Below, in pieces: positions 13,315 to 21,947 of a stretch of DNA of 28,428 bases. A program made the position numbers and the translations under genes. Under the pieces are notes generated by a model. It saw nothing but the letters and a program-made list of their open reading frames with translations. It did not search any database and was not told the DNA's origin. Every line of letters begins with the position of its first letter. The stretch's first letter is position 1. The stretch spans positions 7,498 through 35,925 of the forward strand of contig DASC01000211.1 in the NCBI GenBank assembly GCA_002503595.1, written 5' to 3'. Origin of the DNA: Candidatus Methanogaster sp. UBA203. GTDB taxonomy: Archaea; Halobacteriota; Methanosarcinia; Methanosarcinales; Methanogasteraceae.

Positions 13315-14486
13315 AAACCGGCACAGTAAATCTTCCGCTGCACTACGGGCGTGCCCCGAGATGGCTCTTTGAGAGGATGGTTGAGTTATCGCGCGAGATC
13401 ACCCGGATCATCATCTACGAGTACGGGGCAGATGAGTTCCTGCACAGGATCGCGGACCCGTACTGGTTCCAGGCGTTCTCGTGCGTGCTCGGGTTCGACT
13501 GGCACTCGTCAGGCACGACCACCACGACCTGCGGCGCGCTCAAGGTGGCGATCGATCCTGAGGAGATGGGGATCGCTGTTGCTGGCGGAAAGGGCAGGAC
13601 GTCACGAAAGACGCCTGATGAGATCAGGGCGATATCCGAGTCGGATTTCTCCTCGCTTTCGGATGACACGGTGAATGATCTGGTATATTCGAGCAGGATG
13701 TCTGCGAAGGTCGATAATACCTGCGTGCAGGACGGATACCAGTTGTACCACCACTGCTTCATCTTCACAGAGGGGGGTGACTGGGCTTGCGTGCAGCAGG
13801 GCATGAACAACGAGGATCGCTATGCCCGGCGGTACCACTGGCTCTCCTCGGATCTCGAAGGGTTCGTCTGCGAGCCGCATCTCGGGATCTGCTGCGACCG
13901 GGTGGGTGCAGAGGGCGAGGTACTTGACATGACCGCGGAGTTGAGCGAAGATACCCGGAAGACGAGTCTCGATCTCGTGAAGGATGATCCCGATCATCTA
14001 ATGCGGTATTTCAGGTCGGACGCAAGCCAGACTACGCTGTTTGATTTCGATGTGCTGTCACCCACCCCAGCATCCGCCTCGCGGTCCACCACGCCGCCCG
14101 CCCCACCGTTTGCTCCGTCGCTCACGATGCCGGCACATCATCCGGTTCTTGGCTGCGACCTCGGAAAAGGCGGGTGGAAGGTTCTTAAGAACGCGTATGA
14201 ACTCCAGCCGGAGAGCTACGAGGAACTCCTCTCACTTACGGGAATGGGACCTGCGAAGATCCGGGCGCTTGCACTTGTTTCTGACCTCGTCTTCGGAACA
14301 GAACCGAGCTGGCAGGATCCCGCGACATACTCGTTTGCGCACGGGGGAAAAGACGGGTATCCGTATCCGGTGGATCGGGATACATACGATCAGACGATCG
14401 AGGTGCTGCGGGATGCGATCGAGACTGCTGCGATCGGGGAGAAGGAGCGGTACCGGGCGATACGGCGGCTGGGGGAGTTTGTTTAA
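13311..14486 (+). CDS. DUF763 family protein
   Basis: 391 residues matching the conserved archaeal DUF763 family from the first residues (GTVNLPLHYGRAPRWLFERM). It has many His/Cys residues in the first 200 positions (for example YHHCF, CEPHLGICC). A Pro/Ser/Thr-rich linker (about 250-275) and a helix-hairpin-helix motif near 303-325 (LLSLTGMGPAKIRAL) follow; the latter usually binds DNA. The function of the family is not established; a nucleic-acid role is inferred from the HhH motif. The ATG at 13311 overlaps the TGA of the membrane protein gene, so the two are coupled. A terminator-like hairpin follows at 14552. Confidence 0.85.
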   Translation: MKTGTVNLPLHYGRAPRWLFERMVELSREITRIIIYEYGADEFLHRIADPYWFQAFSCVLGFDWHSSGTTTTTCGALKVAIDPEEMGIAVAGGKGRTSRKTPDEIRAISESDFSSLSDDTVNDLVYSSRMSAKVDNTCVQDGYQLYHHCFIFTEGGDWACVQQGMNNEDRYARRYHWLSSDLEGFVCEPHLGICCDRVGAEGEVLDMTAELSEDTRKTSLDLVKDDPDHLMRYFRSDASQTTLFDFDVLSPTPASASRSTTPPAPPFAPSLTMPAHHPVLGCDLGKGGWKVLKNAYELQPESYEELLSLTGMGPAKIRALALVSDLVFGTEPSWQDPATYSFAHGGKDGYPYPVDRDTYDQTIEVLRDAIETAAIGEKERYRAIRRLGEFV

Positions 14487-14551
14487 TGGATGGGGTGTTG
14501 CTTTTGGTGCACCTGGTATGTGCAGCGATTTAATAAATTGTCTATCGACCC

Positions 14552-14588
14552 ATCTTTTTGAAAATCAAAAAGATATATTTCATTTTTT
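14552..14588 (+). terminator. Hairpin and T-run after the DUF763 gene
   Basis: ATCTTTTTGA (14552-14561) pairs perfectly with TCAAAAAGAT (14565-14574), loop of three A, followed by T-rich sequence to about 14588. It separates the DUF763 unit from the pst permease operon. Confidence 0.55.
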
Positions 14589-14658
14589 AGACCTTGTTCT
14601 GATAGCCATTGAGCTCCGTCCCTGTCATCCCACAATAAATTGAGAGATATATAGCATA

Positions 14659-14674
14659 AGGATATCCTATATAC
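14659..14674 (+). promoter_or_regulatory. Promoter and palindrome of pstCAB
   Basis: The palindrome AGGATATCCT (14659-14668) runs directly into a TATA-like CTATATAC (14667-14674). A transcript would start near 14695-14700, leaving a leader of about 140 nt before the chosen pstC start. Unlike pstS and the phosphatase, the 70-bp module is absent; only short TATA-like matches are shared. Confidence 0.4.
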
Positions 14675-14835
14675 TTATTAAGGTAAAGTATATGTGCACC
14701 GATCACCTACGTGGTGGTGGCGATATCGAAAATGCAGAAACGAACCGTTATATCTCAGAGGATGTTGATCAGCGATTCATCTTACTCGATTTCGCGCGTG
14801 TGCCGCTTACCTGTAAGATAACTGTGGATGTGAGA

Positions 14836-15714
14836 ATGAAAACCAGCGAGAGAATCATCGAACTCCTTCTCTTCCTCTCGGCAGCGACCGCGGTCTTGAT
14901 CGTTGCGTTGATAATTATCTTTCTCTTAAAAGAGGGGCTTTTGGTACTCGTAAAAGTGGGGATCGTCGATTTCTGTCTTGGAATGAAATGGAATCCCATC
15001 GCGATAGCAGGAGAACCGTCGTACGGGATTTTCCCGATGATTGTGGCATCGTTCTATGTTGCGATAGGGTCGCTTATCATAGCCGTGCCGCTCGGGCTTG
15101 CGTGTGCGGTCTTTCTTGCCGAGATTGCGCCGTCGTGGGCAAGGTCGATACTCAAACATGCAATCGAACTATTGGTCGGCATTCCATCCGTGATTCTCGG
15201 GTTCGTAGGGCTTGTGCTGCTGGTTCCGTTCATCAGGGACCATTTTGGGGGCTGGGGATTCTCCATTCTCGCAGGATCGATCATCCTTGCGATAATGGCG
15301 CTTCCGCGTATCATCAGCATCTCGGATGATGCGATCAGGTCTGTCCCGCGTGAGTATAAGGAAGCGTCGCTTGCGCTTGGTGCAACGCACTGGCACACGA
15401 TCAGAAAGGTGATCCTGCCAAGCGCACGATCAGGGATCGTCGCAGCAGTCATACTCGCAATGGCTACCTCCATCGGCGAGACGATGGCGGTCTTGATGGT
15501 TGTTGGCAATACCCCGATACTCCCGGCTCCGATCTATGATATTCTCGATCCGGTAAGACCGATGACCTCAAATATCCTGCTTGAGATGAGTTATGCGACA
15601 GGAGACCACGCAAGTGCGCTATTTGCGACAGGAATCGTGCTCTTCATCGTGGTTGCTGTACTGAATGTAATATCGCACACAGCACTGAAATCAAAGATGG
15701 GTACCAGACGATGA
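14836..15714 (+). CDS. pstC: Phosphate ABC transporter permease PstC
   Basis: 292 residues with six predicted membrane helices. The family features are visible: AVFLAEIAP, the ELLVGIPSVILGFVGL segment and the EAA loop (EYKEASLALGATHWHTIRKV), which contacts the ATPase. The frame is open from an ATG at 14692, but the first 48 residues do not look like PstC. The ATG at 14836 starts directly before TM1 with a GGATGTGAG site, so I prefer it. The longer start cannot be excluded, because a TATA box lies about 20 nt before 14692. It overlaps pstA (ATGA). With PstA it forms the channel. Confidence 0.88.
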   Translation: MKTSERIIELLLFLSAATAVLIVALIIIFLLKEGLLVLVKVGIVDFCLGMKWNPIAIAGEPSYGIFPMIVASFYVAIGSLIIAVPLGLACAVFLAEIAPSWARSILKHAIELLVGIPSVILGFVGLVLLVPFIRDHFGGWGFSILAGSIILAIMALPRIISISDDAIRSVPREYKEASLALGATHWHTIRKVILPSARSGIVAAVILAMATSIGETMAVLMVVGNTPILPAPIYDILDPVRPMTSNILLEMSYATGDHASALFATGIVLFIVVAVLNVISHTALKSKMGTRR

Positions 15715-16559
15715 CCTCATTAATCCCACCGGCAACATCAGACAGGGCAGCAAAGGTGATGCTGTGGGTCTCCGCATCCATAGCCATGCTGACACTGCTG
15801 TTTATTCTCGGTTATATCGTGGTTCAGGGGCTTCCAGTCTTGACGCTCTCGTTCCTGCTCGAATCACCGAGGTTAAGCGGAGCAGAAGGCGGCATCCTCC
15901 CAGCAATCGTGGGAACGTTCTGCCTCCTGCTGGTGACGCTGCTTTCCGCGGTCCCTATCGGCATCGGCGCTGCGATATATCTCGCAGAGTACGCTCCGGA
16001 AGGTGTGGTGACCCGCATCATCTCCTTCGGTGTCGAGTGTCTGGCAGGCATCCCCTCGATCGTGATCGGGCTCTTCGGATACGCATTCCTTGTAATCTAC
16101 CTCGGATTCGGTTTCTCGATCCTCTCAGGCGGGCTTGCGCTCATGTTCATGATACTGCCGTGGGTCGTCAGGGTCTCAGAAGAGTCGCTCAAAGCAGTGC
16201 CGGGCGGTCTGCGTGAGGGTAGTCTTGCGCTCGGCGCAACGAAGTGGCAGACTGTGAGCCGGGTGGTGCTTCCGAGTGCGATTCCCGGCATCACGACAGG
16301 GGTCATACTCGGGATCGGAAAAGCGATCGGAGAGACTGCGGTCATCATGTTTACAGCCGGGTCATCGCTTCTGATGCCGACTTCCCTCTTCGATCCGGTG
16401 CGTGCACTGCCGTATCACCTCTATATCCTCGCATCAGAGGGTATCTCTGATAAAATGGCTTACGGCAGTTCGGTTGTGCTGCTTGTGATGGTACTTGTGA
16501 TGAACCTTGCAGCGGTTGCAATCCAGCGGCATTACGGGAGGCATCATGTCAGAAATTGA
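15711..16559 (+). CDS. pstA: Phosphate ABC transporter permease PstA
   Basis: 282 residues, six predicted helices. Typical PstA segments are AAIYLAEYAP, ECLAGIPSIVIGLFGYAF and the EAA loop (LREGSLALGATKWQTVSRVV). It is the partner of PstC in the inner channel of the high-affinity phosphate importer. The ATG overlaps the pstC stop (ATGA), and the pstB ATG lies 14 nt inside its end, so pstC, pstA and pstB are translationally coupled. Confidence 0.92.
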   Translation: MTSLIPPATSDRAAKVMLWVSASIAMLTLLFILGYIVVQGLPVLTLSFLLESPRLSGAEGGILPAIVGTFCLLLVTLLSAVPIGIGAAIYLAEYAPEGVVTRIISFGVECLAGIPSIVIGLFGYAFLVIYLGFGFSILSGGLALMFMILPWVVRVSEESLKAVPGGLREGSLALGATKWQTVSRVVLPSAIPGITTGVILGIGKAIGETAVIMFTAGSSLLMPTSLFDPVRALPYHLYILASEGISDKMAYGSSVVLLVMVLVMNLAAVAIQRHYGRHHVRN

Positions 16560-17304
16560 GATCGAAAGCAGAAACCTGGATTTATGGTATGGCAGCGCGC
16601 AGGCGCTAAAGGAGATAACGATGGCGATGCCTGAAAAGAAGGTGACCGCGATAATCGGACCATCCGGATGCGGCAAGTCCTCGTTTATCAGGTGCATCAA
16701 CCGGATGAACGATCTGGTCAAGGACTGCCACATCACCGGCGAACTGCTCTTTGAGGGCACGAACATCTACGGCAACAACGTGGACGCGGTCGAACTCCGG
16801 AAGAAGATCGGGATGGTCTTCCAGAAGCCAAATCCGTTTCCGATGTCGATCTACGACAATGTAGCTTACGGACCCCGCGTGCACGGTCTCAGGAACAGAG
16901 AGGAACTTGACCGGATCGTCGAAGAGAGTTTGAAGGCATCTGCGCTCTGGAACGAAGTTGGAGACATTCCGGATCGGTCTGCGATCGATTTAAGCGGCGG
17001 GCAGCAGCAGCGGCTCTGCATCGCCAGAACGCTTGCAGTGAAGCCCAAAGTCATACTGTTCGATGAGCCGTGCAGCGCGCTCGACCCGATCTCGACTGCG
17101 AAGATCGAGGATCTGATCAACACGCTAAAGCACGATTACACGATCGTTATAGTGACGCACAACATGCAGCAGGCTGCCCGGGTGTCGGATTACACTGCGT
17201 TCTTTTTGCTTGGCGAGCTCGTAGAGTTCGGGAAGACGAAGCAGATCTTCGAGCTTCCGGAGAAGAAGAGCACAGAGGATTACATAACCGGAAGGTTCGG
17301 GTGA
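16546..17304 (+). CDS. pstB: Phosphate ABC transporter ATPase PstB
   Basis: 252 residues, the usual length. It has Walker A GPSGCGKS (38-45), the PstB-specific FQKPNPFPMSIYDNVAYGP segment (92-110), ABC signature LSGGQ (149-153) and Walker B ILFDEP (170-175). It powers phosphate import through PstC/PstA. The ATG at 16546 has GGGAGG 4 nt upstream and places the protein start as in homologues; an earlier GTG/ATG-free extension lies inside pstA. No phoU follows: the next gene is convergent, 40 bp away. Confidence 0.93.
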   Translation: MSEIEIESRNLDLWYGSAQALKEITMAMPEKKVTAIIGPSGCGKSSFIRCINRMNDLVKDCHITGELLFEGTNIYGNNVDAVELRKKIGMVFQKPNPFPMSIYDNVAYGPRVHGLRNREELDRIVEESLKASALWNEVGDIPDRSAIDLSGGQQQRLCIARTLAVKPKVILFDEPCSALDPISTAKIEDLINTLKHDYTIVIVTHNMQQAARVSDYTAFFLLGELVEFGKTKQIFELPEKKSTEDYITGRFG

Positions 17305-17344
17305 ATACAGGCGGATATGGGGGGCGTTTTAGGCACTGGCTGGG

Positions 17345-18541
17345 TCAAGGGGTAACTGCTGACCTCACGCAGTCCTCTACGCTTCCGAGCACGGCATCTG
17401 CCCCGCACATCTGCGGAACATAAGCGAGCGCCTTTCCGGAGGAGACCATCATGCAACCAAAGCGTTCGCAGAGTGGCGAGACCACCATGCAGGTGTCGCA
17501 TATCACCTTTGCACCGCTCGATTCGATCCCTGCCACGAGGTCTGGGTGCCGGTCTCGCAGTATCCTTGATGTGAAGATCCAGACCTCCTTTGTCACGGTC
17601 TTACCAGCAAGCAGATCCCGCAGTCTCACAAGTTCGGCTGCCGAACAGTGCGGACAGCCGATCGCAATAAGGTCGGGATCGCACCGGTGCGCCTGGTACA
17701 CATCCTTGATTTCGGCATGTTCGATGGTGATCCGCTCGTCGATATCCCGCGTATCCTGATACGGATGCGGACGTGGATGCGGCAGTGTAGGCGGCAGAGG
17801 CGGCGCACCCTCAATGTAGTGGAGCGCAACAGCGCCTGATGCAGCCATCGCCGCACCAAGAGCTTTCCGTTCATCGTTTGTGGGCACCGACTCAAGCGAA
17901 AAGATTGGGACTCGCGATCCAGCGATTGCGCCTGCAATGTAGCCGAGTGCACCATAATCCGCGCCGCTGAGTCTCCCCTCGACACGGATTGCGATGGACG
18001 GTAGCCGGTTCTCGTCGAGATGGTAGCCGTAGTTCGGCGTCTTCCCGATCAGTGCCGCGGCAAGCGCAGAGGGACCGCCTTCCCGGTTTGTCCGTGCTCC
18101 GATGACTGAGTTTGCGTAAGCCACAGCAGACGACTCGCTCCATGCAAGATGGTCTCCTGGCATGGCGAGATCTGCCCGTATCTCGTAAGGCGTGCAGGTG
18201 CACCACGGAAGGATGCCTAACCTCTCGTAAGCACGGATGACCTGCTCCTGTTTTGCGGCGAACTCCTCTGATATCGATAGTTCCCTCCACCGCATACGGT
18301 CAAGCCCTGCCGGATTGAGTATCGATGGAACCTTGACCGTGCCGCTGAGACCGGATATCCATTCAAGCCCGGCTTCGCCTATGTTCTTGTAAGACACTCC
18401 CGCGATCTGGGTGCTCTTCACAGGTATCAGCCGATCGGCATCGTAGATATCGCCGAGCGCTGCGAGTATCTCCATCGCCTTCTGCAGGACATAGCCCTGC
18501 TCGCCGTTTAAGATGAGTTCTTCAGACGGTGTGAGGTACAT
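17345..18541 (-). CDS. Aconitase X catalytic subunit (phosphomevalonate dehydratase large subunit)
   Basis: 398 residues of the aconitase X family. In archaea the large and small AcnX subunits together dehydrate mevalonate 5-phosphate to trans-anhydromevalonate phosphate in the modified mevalonate route to isoprenoid lipids. The start LTPSEELILNGEQG is typical. Candidate Fe-S ligands include Cys114/116 (WCTCTP), Cys296/299 (GCPHCS) and Cys348/351 (CDTC). The small swivel subunit is not in this window. The gene is convergent with pstB (40 bp) and follows the unrecognised His-containing gene by 87 bp on the same strand. A role in amino-acid dehydration, as in bacterial AcnX, is less likely in an archaeon. 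Confidence 0.85.
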   Translation of the reverse strand: MYLTPSEELILNGEQGYVLQKAMEILAALGDIYDADRLIPVKSTQIAGVSYKNIGEAGLEWISGLSGTVKVPSILNPAGLDRMRWRELSISEEFAAKQEQVIRAYERLGILPWCTCTPYEIRADLAMPGDHLAWSESSAVAYANSVIGARTNREGGPSALAAALIGKTPNYGYHLDENRLPSIAIRVEGRLSGADYGALGYIAGAIAGSRVPIFSLESVPTNDERKALGAAMAASGAVALHYIEGAPPLPPTLPHPRPHPYQDTRDIDERITIEHAEIKDVYQAHRCDPDLIAIGCPHCSAAELVRLRDLLAGKTVTKEVWIFTSRILRDRHPDLVAGIESSGAKVICDTCMVVSPLCERFGCMMVSSGKALAYVPQMCGADAVLGSVEDCVRSAVTP

Positions 18542-18628
18542 GATCGCTGTTAAGTCCGCGTTGTTTGGTAAAATAGATTTCTGCCTGACCGGAACTGACG
18601 AACAGGTGGATGCGACACGAGATGAAGG

Positions 18629-19462
18629 TCACACATACCCGTACTCCAGATACGTGAGATCCAGTTCCCGCTTTAACCCTGCGAGGAACAACCCATACGT
18701 TTCATGCGAAAAATCGAGCCATCCGGAGTCCTGGGTGATCATCGCCTCAAACTCCTTTTCTGACTCGGTTTCCCCTTTGACGCCGAGATCTTTTATATCA
18801 TCCCAGTATTTTTCGAGATATTCAAAGAGCGAGGTCTCTGCAAAGGACTTTGGTACAACAGGCGAATATGTTGCAATCTCGTTCATCAACTCCTGCTCTC
18901 TCAAATGCTCTTCTTCTGTGATTCCTGACTGCTCCATCGCCTGCTTCCTCGCCTTCTCATCGATCGCGCGTTTCTCATCGGGACCAAGGAACAGATGCCC
19001 GTAACGCTCCACGTGCTCTGTATACATCGCGTTCTGGATCAGTTCGTGTTCGAGCACAAAGTGGAGCATTCCATCGGTTGCTTGTTCGATGTAGGGCTGG
19101 TTGATTACGATTATTGAGAACCAGCCGATTTTAAAGAAGAATCGCCTGTTCATAGCGATCGTGTAATCGAGAACGCTCGGGCGCTGCAGGAATATCGACG
19201 GCGAGAACGCAACTGCATTCGAGGACAGCATCAGGATGCCCTGCAATCGGTCGTCTCCGACCATTCTCCCCATCCGTGCACGGACACCCCCTGAGATGGC
19301 ATCGTACATCGATGGCGGATCTCTCTCGTACCCTTTGCATCGTTCGAGCAGCTCCTTTATCCGTGGTGGCTCGAGTTTTCTCATCGAGACTGCGATCTCG
19401 GATGCGATCGATATGATCCACTGCTTGTAATTCTGCTCGAACAGTTCTCGTTCATCGGACAT
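18629..19462 (-). CDS. Conserved-looking protein with HEL-His motif, possible metal enzyme
   Basis: 277 residues, not confidently assigned to a family. The centre has a striking His-rich helix: HFVLEHELIQNAMYTEH (134-150), then His156 (RYGH). The His-Glu pair with later His residues recalls zincin-type metallopeptidases but lacks the exact HExxH. A hydrophobic segment at 108-121 (FFFKIGWFSIIVIN) precedes it. The carboxy-terminal half is helical and charged. There is no signal peptide. It sits upstream of the acnX gene on the same strand with an 87-bp gap, so co-transcription is possible. Function unknown. Confidence 0.6.
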   Translation of the reverse strand: MSDERELFEQNYKQWIISIASEIAVSMRKLEPPRIKELLERCKGYERDPPSMYDAISGGVRARMGRMVGDDRLQGILMLSSNAVAFSPSIFLQRPSVLDYTIAMNRRFFFKIGWFSIIVINQPYIEQATDGMLHFVLEHELIQNAMYTEHVERYGHLFLGPDEKRAIDEKARKQAMEQSGITEEEHLREQELMNEIATYSPVVPKSFAETSLFEYLEKYWDDIKDLGVKGETESEKEFEAMITQDSGWLDFSHETYGLFLAGLKRELDLTYLEYGYV

Positions 19463-19568
19463 CTATTGCGGGTATGGTGCGGGGTGGGTAATGAAGATAA
19501 CGCAGATTTGCATCTACTCGGCAGCGCGATGTCAAGCAGCGCGATCGGACTATCTTAAAAAACAGACC

Positions 19569-19968
19569 CTACCCAACCACCCTCGCCATCTCCGCAACAG
19601 AGACGTTCTGCCTCATCTCCTGTTCTTTCCACAGAATCCTTAAGAAATAGAGATATTCGTACAACACCGGCATGTCCCTCGCAAATATAATTTCGTGGTT
19701 TGAAATAACCTCCATCTTCATATAAAGCGGCAATTCCTCAAACGTGTACACACCATACCTTTTTGAATGTACATCGACATGTCGATAGATTTCTGATAGC
19801 ACAGCAGATGGCTTCGATTCGGGTGAATACGACACAGATACCATAGTCGCCCCCCGTGATATCACCGTTCACCCGCGATCCGAACAGCAACACCCCGCTC
19901 ACGCGTGAATCATCCTTGAGAAAGGAAAAATCATCCTTCAACGTCTTCAGATCAGTTCTTTCAGCCAT
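19569..19968 (-). pseudogene. Frameshifted MNT nucleotidyltransferase
   Basis: The first frame (from ATG at 19968) reads FGSRVNGDITGGDYGICVV and then loses similarity. The second frame continues SPESKPSAVLSEIYRHVDVH to the stop at 19569. Joining them at about 19840-19850 restores one protein of about 130 residues with the MNT layout (GSR...D...ICVV-SPE). One extra T near 19845 explains the shift. The expected DxD is also damaged, reading D-Y-G. Both defects suggest a decayed antitoxin-type gene, although a sequencing error could explain the shift alone. Confidence 0.7.
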
Positions 19969-20054
19969 TGCCTCATCCGTTCGATATACGTTTCAATCAG
20001 TGGGAAGAGCGACTCCATCGATTCCAGTGGCATGCTGGTTTATAGACCCCACCT

Positions 20055-20300
20055 TCACCACCTTCTCTTTCCATAACAAAACCATAGAAACTCCTCATTT
20101 GTGAGTCCAGCATCTTTTATCAGTCCTTTTAGGAGTCCAACCTTTATTGGCTTAGTTCCATGCACCGGCATAACCAAGATCTCTTCTGCCCCTTCCTTCA
20201 CCAGAATATGATGGCTTCCCTCGATATGATCCACGATCCAACCGGCTTTCTTGAATACGCGGATTATTTTCCTACCAGACCATCGAGGAAGCTTATACAC
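20055..20300 (-). CDS. hicA: HicA-family mRNA interferase toxin
   Basis: 81 residues. It carries the HicA/YcfA features: GRKIIRVFKKAGW at the start, then the active-site GSHHIL and PVHGTKPIKVG. HicA cuts mRNA when not bound by HicB. The start is a GTG at 20300, three bases after the hicB stop, so translation is probably coupled and weaker than for the antitoxin. The frame is intact and the active-site His is present. Confidence 0.85.
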   Translation of the reverse strand: MYKLPRWSGRKIIRVFKKAGWIVDHIEGSHHILVKEGAEEILVMPVHGTKPIKVGLLKGLIKDAGLTNEEFLWFCYGKRRW

Positions 20301-20303
20301 AAT

Positions 20304-20525
20304 TTATATCACCACCACTTCTTTGATCATAGCTCTATCGGGGCTTTTGAGACCTTGCATCGCTCTATCGTTTAATGTTTTCAGATACCCGACAATCGCC
20401 TCTTTTATGTTCCCTAACGCTTCTTCTACCGTATCTCCTTGTGACCAACACCCTTTGAGAGCCGGGCAATGCGCAATGTACCCGCCATCCTCCAGATCTT
20501 CTTCAATCACAACTTGGAATTTCAT
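20304..20525 (-). CDS. hicB: HicB-family antitoxin
   Basis: 73 residues with the HicB partial RNase-H-like fold: FQVVIEEDLEDGGYIAHCPALKGCWSQGDTVEEAL is compressed here as start VVIEEDLEDGGY, then HCPALKGC and EALGNIKEAI. It neutralises HicA. No long DNA-binding carboxy-terminal domain is present, as in short HicB forms. A GGTAGAAA stretch precedes the ATG. The gene order is antitoxin then toxin, opposite to the Escherichia coli order but common in archaea. Confidence 0.85.
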   Translation of the reverse strand: MKFQVVIEEDLEDGGYIAHCPALKGCWSQGDTVEEALGNIKEAIVGYLKTLNDRAMQGLKSPDRAMIKEVVVI

Positions 20526-20566
20526 TTTCTACCACGTTCCATATCTGAACGAAACCATTACTCCCA

Positions 20567-21685
20567 TCAAGAACTCGATACCGATTTTTCCGGGGGAGCT
20601 TCAGATGAGGTATTTCCCTCATAATAACCGAGTGTTGCTTTGAGTTTCTCAGCATAGTTATAGATATCACTCAATCTATCTATCTGCACCTTTTCTTCCG
20701 CTTTGTTTTCATCGAAGAATCCTACATATTTCTGTTTACTGTCAAAATAGAACCTGCAAATCGGCTTTCTAACGTTATTATCCAAAAGAACGTTGCAATA
20801 ACTTTTCCTATCTTTCAAAGCGATTCTTTCGGGGTCAGCAGTTTCATGCAATATTGCACGAACGATATGAAAACCTTCTATCTCTTCGTCTGTCGTAACA
20901 ATCCCATCATCTTTTTCCTCTTCAAGGTTCCCACCCTCTAATACAGTGATCTCTTGGGCAGCACCATCAACTTCTTGCTCCAATGCCGATTTCAATCTGT
21001 CGCTTATCTTTTCATTGACAAACTGTTTGAAAGCACGATGAGTAATATCCTTGAAATCTTCTTTAACTCGCTTTGTCATTTTGCCAGAGTAAACCTGTTT
21101 TGTGAAGAATCTAACAAATTCTTCGGAGGGTGAATTGAGTTCTTCCCCAAGAATCTTTTTCATTTCTTTCGTATATTTTAACTCGCTTGCCGATGATAGT
21201 ATCTCCTCTATCACAAACGACTCTTTTCAAAAGCGTTTCATTTCTTCCAAAAGAGGCTCCTTTATGTCAAGCATATCGATCTCAAGAAACGGCTTTGCAT
21301 CCATTTTATTCGATTCTTCAAGGTCACTGTAAAATTTGTAGACGATTCCATTAGTAAGAACTCCAACTTGGACTTCAGTGACTGAAAAATATCTATAAAG
21401 TTGGGATGCATGTTCCTTTTCCAGATCAGAGTTTGCAGATTTACACTCAAATAATATAATCGGATTTTCATCCTTCATTATGGCATAATCAACTTTTTCC
21501 CCTTTCTTTGTACCGACATCACAGGTGAATTCTGGCACAACTTCAGCAGGATTGAAAACATTGTATCCTAAAATATTAATAAATGGCATAATAAGGGCGT
21601 TCTTTGTTGCTTCTTCCGTTTCTATATGATCCAATTGTTTAGAAATCTGGCTGGATAATCCTTTTAGCTGATCTATGAAGTCCAT
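20567..21685 (-). pseudogene. HsdR amino-terminal-type restriction protein split by an in-frame TGA
   Basis: Two pieces in one frame. The first (21685-21227, 152 residues) starts FIDQLKGLSSQISKQLDHIE and has the HsdR_N nuclease core (KVDYAIMKDENPIILFECKS, the D-ExK type motif). The second (from GTG at 21214) continues EEILSSASELKYTKEMKKILG to KATLGYYEG. Known relatives are single proteins of about 360 residues, and joined here the length is about 372. The frame between them is KRF-stop-KESFVIEEI, so one TGA codon at 21227-21229 interrupts it. A nonsense mutation is most likely; reinitiation at the GTG is possible. The ATG at 21685 has CAGGAGA upstream. Confidence 0.75.
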
Positions 21686-21862
21686 ATCAAATTGTCTCCT
21701 GTTATACCCAATTACTAACACTACATTTCCATTATGTTACAATTGCGAACTTATACTATAAAAAATATTCCGAAAAGCCTTTCATCTGTGTCAATGCCTT
21801 CGGCACAAAGCTTTGCGCAGACTCGCTGTTCTGCACCGCAATGATACCTAATCGCCGCCCAT

Positions 21863-21941
21863 CCCCTTTTATACGCTCCTCCTGCCACCTCGTGTATCCG
21901 ACCAGTTCCACTTCCAGGAGTTCCCCCAGCTTGCGCTCATC
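21863..21941 (-). pseudogene. Decayed duplicate of the 3' end of hef
   Basis: This segment aligns to the last coding bases and stop region of hef at 22344-22440 with one 18-nt deletion. Shared blocks include CCACCTC, GTATCCG, ACCAG-TCCAC and GCGCTCAT. It sits on the far side of the endonuclease-V-like gene, so that gene is flanked by hef-end copies. Confidence 0.5.
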
Positions 21942-21947
21942 CTCAGA

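Noticed and set aside
14692..14835. Amino-terminal extension of PstC by 48 residues
   Set aside because: The extension does not resemble PstC, and a start with ribosome site lies directly before TM1; kept only as an alternative.
19947..20033. 28-residue minus-strand frame overlapping the broken MNT gene
   Set aside because: Too short to assign; it could be the end of a lost HEPN partner, but the sequence alone does not show this.
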